Below are positions 48,001 to 59,700 of a DNA stretch of 64,000 bases, one piece after another (position 1 is the stretch's first letter; every line of letters starts with the position of its first letter). The notes beneath the pieces are model-generated. The model saw only the letters and a program-made list of their open reading frames with translations, was not told the DNA's origin and made no database searches. This stretch comes from Euptelea pleiosperma. Taxonomy: Eukaryota; Streptophyta; Magnoliopsida; Ranunculales; Eupteleaceae. A program made the position numbers and the translations under genes. Location: NCBI GenBank assembly GCA_035048495.1, contig CM068553.1, positions 27,986,978-28,050,977 on the forward strand, in the 5' to 3' direction.

Positions 48001-51000
48001 ACACTGAATGCAAAATAACTCATCCTTGAGTTTGAACAACTCCTACTGTATCCTCTTATGTTTTGCTCTCTTTTTTTACGGAATATGGGCATTTTTGTAC
48101 CCATTTAAATGAATATTTAAAATAGTAGTTGTGTTTTTCTTTCACATCATTGTTCTGAATTGAGTTTTGATACCTTTGGAAGATGGAACAATGCCCAAGG
48201 TTGAACTTTGGTTTTGGTGTAAACTCTGGCTAGTAAAAGGTTGGACCTAATTGAACTAATTCATGTAAGTTTATGGAAGTCTTACTGATATATTGTGAAA
48301 ATTCAGAAATTATGGTATTGTACGAAATTATGGAGAAAACTTGTTTAACGATATGATAAAACAAGCATGAAAAATGCTCATGACTCATTAAAAACACAAC
48401 GAACAACCATATAGAGTAACAAATACACGATGAATAGCGATCGGTACATACTAAAGCATGTACTTGAAATATTGGGACTTTGAGAGCCAAAATTACACAT
48501 TTAATTGCTCAGAATCATGTCTTAGGACATGAAATCCCAAAACATCTTCTCTATGACCAGAGGAAGTCATAAACTAAGATGCCCAGATATGAATATCAAC
48601 ACGGACACTAGAACGGGAAAAGGGGATACGACTATCGTTTGCTTAAATTTTGGATACAGATAGTGATATGTATATTCCATCCAAAATGTTGATACGGTGC
48701 TTTAATTTTGGCTTTTTTAAGCTAAGTATCATTTCATGTATTTACATCATGCCTAATGTAATGGACCTCCTAAGATTATAATTTAAGGGTATGATTTATT
48801 ACATATTTTTTATGGACAAAACAAACAATGATATTATTAGGAGTTAACGAAATAACTATGAGTACAACAAGAATTGAGAAAATAGTAATCTAGAAGTATC
48901 TGGTACCAATATCAGTATTGTATCGTAACAAGACAGGCATGCTGGGCATATTCAAGTATTTGGGTGTAAGAGGTCAGAACGACATGTATCTACAACCCCC
49001 TCACCAAGGGGCTTAATAAAATTCTTGCGCTATGTAGTTGCTGTAATAGGCCTACGGCATGATGGATTGGTACCTCCAAATGTAGTCCATAGTTGACCTT
49101 GACCCCAAAGCTATAGGCACAGCAAATGGGGTATGGTTCACAACCCAATTTCCTAATAAAAGATCTCCCAAACAAAAAAAAAACTAATTTGACCAAGTTG
49201 CCGAAGATATGGAACATCTAATTAAATTGGAATGAAGGAAAATGTTTACTATGAAAACAATAGAAAATGAGATTTTTCCAATTGTTCGAATTTTTCACTC
49301 TAAAAATCTGAATGCTGATCTATGAATCTTGTGTAAATGCATCATAGATCGATACATGGTTCAAATACACGATATCGTTTTGGTATCATTAATGGGCAAT
49401 ACCAAAACGTATCTGAAGTATGGTTCGGTTTCAGATAAAACTTTGTGAAACCGAAACGAAATATTAGTGCAAATTTACACGCAAGATGAAGTATCATTCG
49501 GTTTCGGATGAAACCAACTGAAACATATTTAGGTTCGTCCTATAGGGAAACCAAAATGAAACGAACAAAATGTTTTGGTTTCGGCCGAAACTTTGAACCA
49601 TAGATGCATATATCAGATGCATTTACACAGAATTTTTGCATTTTATGTACATTTATTGCAATAATTTGATAATAGTACCAAATTATATTGGTACCGTGTT
49701 TTATTTAGTCCTTGTATATATTTTGTTTTTAGCTCTTAAAATTCCAATTTCATGTTGGCCAATTTTAAAACCATGATAATACCCTTTGATATTTTTTGAA
49801 GACAACTCATTGTTGTAGACTCGTTTTCTTGCTAGGCCTTATCATAATATGTTCGATTAATTTCGTTGGAACAAAAATTAGTACTATTTATGCAATTTTT
49901 TTTCTTTTTTCTGATAATGAGTACATTTATTAAATAAAGAGAGGGATGAATCCCAATGTACAAAAATTCCTTTGTACAACTTTCAAGGTAGAGAATCGGC
50001 TGCCTCAATAACAAAAAAAGAGAAAAAAATGGAAAACCTCTACATAGTAACCTCAAGACTGATACCATGGATCAATGTGTCCAACTTACTAGGGACAAAT
50101 CCGACAGACCAACTGTATCATTGAAAATACTGCCGTTTCTTTCCGTATATCCCAACACACTGTAAAATGAAAACATCCTACGAAGTATGCGATTGATGTA
50201 AATTTTAGGGTTAAGGATTCCCATCCTAGCAATTTTTTTCCTAGTACCTAAAACCTTTGGTGTTGTAGCTCTGATACTCCAGTTGCTTGAACAATCATTT
50301 TCCATGGTAATGCCATGTAGCTACATTAGTTCATGCAACATATTTTCCATGGATTCTGTGGGAGGATATATGACATAATAGGTATTTCTATTTTGTTATG
50401 TTTTTGGGATATGTAATGTACATTGAGGGTATTAGTGTCTTTGGTCTGTTAAGGGCACTCATGCAATTTTACTTTTAAGTATAATAATAACTTAGAGTAG
50501 AGAGACAGATTCCCTCTCTTTTCATTTTTCTCCTTTCCTTTTCTTCTCTTCCCCCTTTTCCTCCATTTCCCACATGGTATCAGAGCATCCGGGTCTAATT
50601 ACTTTGTGAATACTTTCCGTTTCGCGCAAGACAAGAAGGATTTTGTTTGTGACTTCGAGCTTTAGATTTTGTGTTATCAAATAGTGCATCCGGCCACATT
50701 GCCACTGACGTCAGCTGTAATGACTGACATAAGCAGGCCATATGATGCGGGAGCATTCTACTACGATAGTCCACGTTACACCGAATCTATGCCAGTCAAG
50801 CAAATGGACTTATTATTTATAGTAAATCCGGAAATTACTATTTATAGTCAATCCCATTTTTACTATTTATAGTAAATTCTGATTTTATTATTTTTAGATA
50901 AGTGGACCCCATGAAGATTTGTTTTAATTTAATTAGGATTTTCAATTGAAATTAGATTGTATTTCTAATTATGATTTTTATTATTGATTGCAATAGTTGA

Positions 51001-53673
51001 TTTGTATTAGGAGTTTCTAATTTCAATTAGATTAGAATTTGGAAAGTTCAAGTAGTCTTATAAAAGGTGATGTACCATTTGATTTTGATAATGAAAAATT
51101 ATAAATGAAGAAATAGAAATCTCTTTGAGAAATCTCTCTTGTGGTATGAAGCCAATCTATCTTGGTGCGAAGCCAAGCTAATTCGGTGCGAAGCCGAATG
51201 TATCTTTTTATCCCTCTCTTTCTCTATCTCTTCTCTATTATTATCTTCTCTTTCTATATTTCTATTTTCTTTTTCTTTTTCAATTTATTACCTAAGAAAA
51301 CTCAAATCATACCACAACACTGTGAATAGTGCTGCGTGAATAGTGACACGTGAATAGTAATCCCCTCTTTATTCCTTCTCAAATTGCGGAACGGTTCTCC
51401 CGTCCCGCGTCACCGTACGATCAAATCAGCAAGGCTAAGATAGCTCCTGGTTCGTCTTGATTTCTCCTAATTTTTTTATGATATTTGTTTGGCTATTTGG
51501 AGTGGATTTGATTATGTTTTAACGGTTTTATGTCTGGTTTTTCTGAGAAAATCATTATCATTTTCTCTTGTTTAACCTGTGGTGATCCTTGTTGAGGTTT
51601 TTTGGAGTATAAACCCAAGTTTCTAGGTCATTTTTTTATGAGCTTTAAGTGGGTGTAAGCCTTGGGTTGAGATATTCTTCAATTTGGTCCTGCAACACCT
51701 TTCATTGGAGGTGATTTGACATGTAAACAGTGTATTTTGGGGACTGTTTTGCTTTGTAGTATTAGATTTCACTTCAGTTTGTGTTCTTGACGCTTCTTTG
51801 GGTTCTTATTTCCTTCTTAGAGGTTACGAAGATTTTCGTTGGCTGGAACTTGAGTTATCTACAACTATATAGCCCTTTCCTTGTTAAGAAGTGAGTTATC
51901 CATTTAGACCTGTCGAGTGGTGTAGAATGATTCATTTACACTTGGCTGCTCAATCCTGTCCCAAATATGGGAGTCACAAAAGATATTGGCTTTGGCTTTA
52001 CTTTATGTCAAGCAGACCACGCCGTATTTGTTCATCATGGTCTGCATAGGATATCTATTCTACTTGTCTATGACATTATTGTCAATGCACTGGTGATGAT
52101 TATGACACCATTGACTGCCTCAAAGTACATTTATGCCAAGTGTTTGATATCAAAGGCTTGGGACCCTTGCGATACTTCCTTGGCATAGAGGTTTCCAGAT
52201 CGTATCTAGGCATATTTTTGTCCCGAAGGAAGTATACAATTGATCTTCTACAAGATTGGTAATCTTGAGGAGAAGCTGGGCGACGCTCCCATCGAAGCTA
52301 ATCGCAAGCTCTCAATTGGGATGGTGATTTTCTTCTTGATCCTAAACTCTATCAACACCTTGTTGGTTGCCTTATCTACTTGACTATCACCATGCCCGAC
52401 CTAGCTTATGTTGTCGGCATAGTAAGTCATGCACGCTCATAGGACTTCCCATATGGATGTGGATTGTTGGATCCTCCGTTATCTAAAGGCTTCCTTTGGC
52501 AATGGTCTTCTCTATACCTCAAGAGGGCATTTGCGTCTCCACCTACTCAAATGCTGATTGGGCAGCCTCTGTTTCTTGATCATTTATTTACCTTGGGGCA
52601 CTACACATTTGTTGGAGGAAATTTGATGACCTAGAAAAGTAAGAAACAACCAGTTATGGCTCACTCTAGTGCTGAGGCTGAACATAGAGCCATGGCTCAT
52701 AGCGCTTGTAAGCTCACATGGCTTTGAAGTTTCCTTCTTGAGTTTGGGATAGTAGTTTCTCTCCTTATGAAAATGCATTGTGATAATCAGGTATCTATTC
52801 ATATTGCAGCCAATCTAGTGTTTCTTGAGTGGACAAAACATATTGAAGTTGTACCGGTAAAATTACAATTCCTCACACTCGGTCTTCATTAGCTTGCAGA
52901 TTTCTTAACCAAAGCCTTATCCAAGCCTGCACATTCGGATAATCTGTCCAAGTTGGCATGATCGACATCAATGCTTTAGCTTGAGGGGGAGTGTAGCAGG
53001 ATATAGGACATAATGAGTATTTCTATTTTGTTATGCTATTAGGATATATCGTGTACACTGAGGGTATTAGTGTCTTTGGTCTATTAAGGGCACTCAAGTA
53101 ATTTTACTCTCTTAAATATAATAATATCTTAGGGTAGAGAGACTTATCTCTCTCTCTTTCCCTTTTTTCTCCTTTCTATTCTTCCTTCCTCCTCTTTTTC
53201 TTCTTCTTCTTCTCATTCCTTGTTTCCTCCATTTCCCACAGATTCCAAACTTAACGCTCAAACATTGCTAGTTTGTTTCATATACTGGTCTATAGCCTGA
53301 AATTTGCTGAAAAACTCATCAAACTCTTTTCATGTCAACATATTGCAGTACGACTCGTTTGGGCTTTGGCTCTTCACTCCAAATTTGGTTTTGGACAGGC
53401 CCAAAACTTCAAATCAACTGGCTGGATTTTCTATAGAAACAAACTTGTTGAAAGAAACCTATAAAAATCAGGAGAAAAAGAGATATTAGAGTGTTTCCCC
53501 TCAAGAGTGCACACACAACTTGTGTTATCATATACGTAGAAATACGTATTTTATATGTATCGGGGGTAGTTCTGTAAATACCCCCTTGAGGGGTATATTT
53601 GTCATTTCTGTAATTCCTCTACATCAATAAGATTTATGGAGTCATTGTGACTAAGCACAATAGACATCCATTT

Positions 53674-53724
<51 letters not shown>

Positions 53725-56700
53725 CTTTGGAACCCTAATTCTATAATTCAACTTGGTATCAGAGCAAGGTTGCAGGGCTGATAGAAGGGTTTCTTCTCCG
53801 ACTTCATCCAGGAAGGTGATGACGTCATCCAGGCCATAGGTTGACGTCAGCATCGTACGGACAGCCTTATTCTGGGCTTCGAGTGATTTTTTTGTGACTC
53901 TTCGATACTCTGATATCGTCTTGTTGGCCATAGTTCTTCATGGCAGATCCTCTACCTCCTGTGGTCACGCCTTTGGTCACTCCGCCTTCCTTGCCTTCTC
54001 CTTCAGGGTCAGATGTGAGCACGGATGTTCCCTCCACTGGTATTGGAGGCCCTATGGTGCATCACTTGGCCTATGAGAACCCTAGCTTACAGATCACATC
54101 AGTGAAGCTAGACGGCAAGAACTATTTGCGCTGGGCTCAGGCAGCACAGTTGTTTATTGGAGGCCATGGGAAGTTGGGTCACACTACGGGAGATACAGTT
54201 GAGCCTCCCAAGACTGATCCATCTTATCGACAGTGGCGGATAGATGATCTTACTGTCATGTCATGGCTCCTCAACTCTATGGAGCCTGATATCAGTGAGA
54301 GTTTCTTATTTATGCGCACAACGCCAGAGGTCTGGGAGATCATTGAGAAGACTTACTCACAGCAGCAGAACACAGGACGGGCATTTCAGCTGCGACAGAC
54401 TATCTCCCACTTTCGGCAGGGGGAGAAGTCTCTCTTTCAATACTACACTGATCTTCGTACCTTGTGGCAGGAGCTTGATTATTACTATTATTAGCCTCTC
54501 AACCCATTAGAGATTGCTCCCTTTCGTCGATATATGGAGAAGGGCCGGATCTTTGATTTCCTTACTGGGCTCAATCCGTCTTATGAGCTTGCCTGTGTTC
54601 AGATCTTGAGTAGTAGGATGGATCTTCCTCTCTCAGTGAAGTGTATGTCTATCTTCAGAGTGAGGAGAGTAGGAGGATCTCTCTTCAGATTGAGCATCCC
54701 CTTCTAGAGCGATCAGCGCTAGCAGCTTCTCCTGCTTATCAGCCTCAGCAGTTACAGCAGCCTTCGAGGGGTCCATCTTATCAGACTACCTCAGCTCCAT
54801 CTTAAGCTCCTACTGGACCTTCTCTTGGGAAGTCTTTGACTAGAGAGAGGCCCAAGTGTGATTTCTGCGGCAAGTTAGGCCATGTGCGTGCCGAGTGTTG
54901 GAAGTTACATGGGCGACCTAGCCAGCCAGCCTCCTCCAGTGCTCATACAGTCAGTATGGATTCTTCTGCTCCTTCCCCAGGACAGTCTCTGGCGAGCCCT
55001 CTTCCTTCAGCTCCTCCTAGTGGTTTTTCAGCCACAAAGTAAGCAGGCCTTCGACGATTGCTTCAGCAGCTTGATGGTCCATCTGCCACATCATCCACCT
55101 CCTTTGCACAGTCAGGTAACACTAGACTTGCTCATCATGTGTCTCTCCCATCATCCAGCCCCACTTAGATCATTGATTCAGGGGCTTCGGAACACATGAC
55201 GGGCCTGTCTTCTTTATTTTCTACTTATTCCATCTGTTCTGGCCGTGATAAGGTAAAAACAGCTGATGGCACCTTATCTTCTGTGTCTGGGAAAGGGAAT
55301 ATCCTTCCGTCTCCCCAATTGCTTCTTTCATCAGTTTTGCATGTTCCCAGATTTACTTCTAACCTACTTTCTATTAGTGCTTTGACTAAAACCCTAAACT
55401 GTAGTGTCACTTTTTCTCCTACTTCTTGTGTCTTTCAGGACCTAGAGACGAGGAGGACGATTGGCATTGGACATGAAGCTAATGGCCTCTACCTTTTGGA
55501 TGGACGCCTTTGTGAAACCCAAAGCACTACAGTTGTCTGCTAGTAGTAGTACTAGTAGGATAGATGTTGTTTTGAGCTGGCATGCCCGTCTGGGGCATGT
55601 CTCTTTTCAGTATTTGAAACTTTTATTTCCTAGTTTGTTTGTTTCTGTTTCTTTTTCGGTTTTACACTTTGAGACTTGTGAGCTCTCCAAGCATTGTAGA
55701 TCGAATTATCCCTCCAGAGGTAATAGAAGTTCTACTTGTTTTGACATTGTGCATTCTGATGTATGGGGCCCTTCCCCCACTACTTCTATCTTTGGCTTCT
55801 GCTATTTTGTTTCTTTTGTTGATGATCATACTAGGTGTACATGGGTCTATCTCATGAAAACCAAAGATGAGGTTCATTCCATCTTTCAGGGTTTTCATAA
55901 GATGATCCAGAACCAGTATGGTGTCTCCGTCAAGGTTCTTCGTACTGACCAGGGTGGAGAATATATGTTTGGGGGTCTTCAACATTACCTCATTGACCAT
56001 GGGATTTGTCACCAAAATTCCTACAGCTACACCCCTCAACAGAATGGTGTAGCTGAAAGGAAAATGCGGCACTTGACTGAAATAGCTCGGTCTCTCTTGA
56101 TTGGCTCTCAAGTCCCCAAATCTTATTGGTCGGATGCTGTGTTGACGACTGCCTACTTGACTAACAGAATGCTATCTCGAGTGCTCAATTTCTAGTTTCC
56201 TATTCAAGTCCTTGTTCCTGGCTCTCCTCTATTCACTATTCCTCCTCGCATCTTTGGGTGTGTATGTTATGTACATATCCTGGGTCCCCATCACACCAAA
56301 CTCGATCCTAAAGCACTCAAGTGCGTCTTTCTTGGTTACTCCTCTACCCACAAGGGATACAAGTGTTACCATCCGTCCTCTGGGAAAAAGTTTGTCTGCA
56401 TGGATGTCACCTTCCGTGAGGAACTGCCTTTTTTCTCCCCCACCTCTCTTCAGGGGGAGAGTCGTAATGAAGAGAGGTGGATTGTTCCTCTTCCTGCTAT
56501 ATCCCTATCCCCTCCTTTAGAGTTTGAGAACTCTCCGCCTACTCATACTACTAGTGGGATTGATAGTGCTCCTGGAGCTCAGAAGGAGCTCAAAGTCTAT
56601 AGTAGAAGGGAGAAAGCCACAGCTGATCCAGTACCAATGGTTCCTACCTTGGATCCAGGTAATCCTCCACCTCTCTCTATGCCTGTCATTTCTCCTTCTA

Positions 56701-59700
56701 CCGATGCTTCTGATCTTCCCATTGCTCTAAGAAAAGGAGTCAGAAGCTGCACTCAGCATCCTCTGAGCCACTTTGTCTCCTATGATGCCTTGTCCCCTCC
56801 TATAAAGCCTTTATCACTTCCCTTTCCATTATTCCTATACCCTCTTCAGTGGCAGAAGGTCTGGCTCAACCAAGATGGAAAGCTGCTATGATAGATGAAA
56901 TGAAAGCTCTGGACAAGAATGGAATATGGGAGCTTGTTGACCTGCCAAGAGGTAAGAAACTTGTGGGTTGCAGATGGGTGTTCACAGTCAAACACAAGGC
57001 AGACGGTTCTGTTGAGAAGTACAAGGCAAGATTAGTAGCCAAGGGGTACACCCAAACCTATGGGATTGACTATGTGGAGACCTTTGCACTTGTGGCAAAG
57101 ATGAACTCCATCAGGGTGTTGTTGTCAGTGGCAGCAAACCAAGAGTGGCCTTTGCATCAGCTGGATGTGAAGAATGCTTTTCTTTATGGGGACCTACGTG
57201 AAGTCTACATGGTGCCTCCTCCTGGATTCACTCCACCAGGACATAGTAGCAAGGTGTGTAGACTGAAGAAAGCCCTCTATGGGCTTAAACAATCTCCAAG
57301 GGCATGGTTCGAGAGATTCACCCTAGCCGTGAAGAAGCTGGGTTACACTCAAAGTCAGGCCGATCACACCCTATTTGTGAAGCATCAAGGGAAGAACACC
57401 ACTGCCCTCATTGTTTATGTTGATGACATCATTCTCATAGGGAATGATGCAGCAGAGGTAGCCAAACTGAAGCTTCAGTTAGCGGAGGAGTTTGAAACCA
57501 AAGATCTAGGACCTCTCAAATACTTCTTTGGCATCGAAGTTGCAAGATCCAGTCAGGGGATCTTCATCTCTCAGAGGAAGTATGTCTTAGACTTGTTACA
57601 AGACTCAGGCAGGTTGGGTACCAAACCAGTGGAAACTCCTATAGAGCAGAATCACCAGCTAGCAGATGCCAGTGGTGAGCTACTACAGGATGTAGGGAGC
57701 TTTCAGAGGCTAGTTGGGCGATTGATCTATCTCTCCCTGACTCGACCCGACATTGTCTATGCAGTGAGTGTGATCAGTCAGTATATGCACTCACCCAGAG
57801 GTGTTCATTTAGAGGCAGCACATCGGATCTTGAGGTATCTCAAGTCAGCCGCTGGTAGAGGTCTTCTGTTTGAGAAGAATGGCCATATGCGTATAGAGGC
57901 TTATACCGATGCAGACTGGGCAAGGGCCAAGATGATCGGAGATCCACTTCTGGATATTGCACCTTTGTTGGGGGCAATCTGGTCACTTGGAGAAGCAAGA
58001 AGCAACCCATTGTCGCCAGATCTAGTGCAGAGGCTGAATTCAGAGCAATGGCTCATGGCTTGTGTGAGATGCTTTGGTTGAAAGTATTGGTTGCTAAACT
58101 TGGTTTCCTAGTTTCAGGGTCTGTGAGCTTATATTGTGACAACAAGGCCGCCATCAGCATTGCTCACAATCTTGTTCAGCACGATCGTGCCAAACACATT
58201 GAGGTGGACCGACACTTCATTAGAGAGAAGATTATCTCTGGGGCAGTGTGCACCCCATTTGCGAAGACTAATGAACAGGTTGCAGATGTTTTCACGAAGG
58301 GAGTTCCCAGTTGGCAACTCCATAAGTGCTTGTGCAAGTTGGGCATGAGAGATATCTATGCACCAACTTGAGGGGGAGTGTTATCATATACGTAGAAATA
58401 CGTATTTTATATGTATCGGGGGTAGTTCTGTAAATACCCCCTTGAGGGGTATATTTGTCATTTCTGTAATTCCTCTACATAAATAAGATTTATGGAGTCA
58501 TTGTGACTAAGCACAATAGACATCCATTTCTCCCTCTTCTCTCTTTCTCTCTGTCTCTCTGTCTCTCTCTCTCTCTCATACTTTGGAACCCTAATTCTAA
58601 CCCTAATTCTATAATTCAACTACTTGTACCCTAAACTCTAGGTTAGGACTGTACAGCTAGCAGAAGAATTCAGATATATAGAACAGCCCCAGGTCCCTAA
58701 CAAAGAAGCAATGAACGTAGATTTATAACCCTAAGACTCGCTAAAGATAATAACTTTTTCCCACTAGAACTTCTAAAACTTTCTAATCCTACTTGAATAA
58801 CAACTCAACAAGAAGCAATGAATGTAAACTCTTTCTAATATTTTAAACATACCAAATAACTCATCCTCTTCTATGAGTAGGAATATACAGTGTAGCAGTG
58901 GCCTGTTGAGGCTCGGTGCATGATGCTTGACCAGTTCCTGCATCATTGCACATCTTGTGTGTTTATTCTGTCCCCAAACACACATCTCATTGAACGTTAC
59001 CGTTTGCTAGTTTTGCAATTATAATTTACCGTAGTCTATCATCCTTGATGAATTGTTATCCGTGTATGCTAGACATGCCCTTTTCATTGATCCAGACGTC
59101 AACTGGTTGGCACTTGATTGGACATAGCCAAAAAATCATATTAATGAGAGGATGTTCATCTTCATAACTTGGATAAAAAACTTAGACAGCTAAAACTAAC
59201 AGGGTTAACTTTGTATAGTCAATAGGTTTATGAGTGCCAATTTGACGTCTAAAGATGGTGTATATTGGCATTCCTTGTGCTTGGAATTGATCCTTGGCTT
59301 TACTTTTTCCTCTTAATACCATCTGATTACTTATCATAGAAAAAGAAAAAGCGAAGCTCAGGGAAGTGAGTGGAGCACCCCTCCCGCAATATTGTCCATT
59401 GTTTTGCTCAATGTGACAAGGGAAATTCTGTCATTTAGTAAGAGGAGCTCTCCATTAATAAAAAATAGGGCCCTAATCAATGCAAAAGGTTAATGGCCAA
59501 TCAAAAAGGTTCCTAGATCCAGGGGCTAAAATTGTCCAGTCATCCCAACTCTTAGAATGCCCCAGCCAAGAGGTAGCCCTATGGAGGTTAGGGTTCAGTG
59601 AAGATTGTTGATCTCTGGTCCATCACATCATTTATCTTCAGATATATTACATTGAAATCTTTTCATACTGAATGAGTGAGGAGACTATGTGGCTCTTTTT

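Larger units (their letters stand above)
50357..53240 (+). mobile_element. Internally deleted Ty1/copia element
   Basis: LTRs at 50357-50574 and 52992-53240 start TGT[G/A]G and end CCCACA. GATTC stands at 50352-50356 and 53241-53245 as a perfect 5 bp target duplication. PBS and purine tract are in place. Only the end of RT and RNase H survive; gag, protease and integrase are missing. Sense orientation to COG6, in intron 5. Confidence 0.92.
53523..58621 (+). mobile_element. Young full-length Ty1/copia element in COG6 intron 5
   Basis: LTRs 53523-53753 and 58379-58621 differ by one substitution outside a CT microsatellite plus a 12 bp TAACCC-type indel. ACTTG stands on both sides (53518-53522 and 58622-58626) as a 5 bp target duplication. 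PBS, gag, protease, integrase, RT, RNase H and purine tract follow in copia order. Despite its youth, the coding region has stops and frameshifts. Sense orientation to COG6. Confidence 0.95.

Noticed and set aside
53692..53721. CT tract as a separate microsatellite feature
   Set aside because: It is part of the young copia LTR and occurs in both LTR copies.
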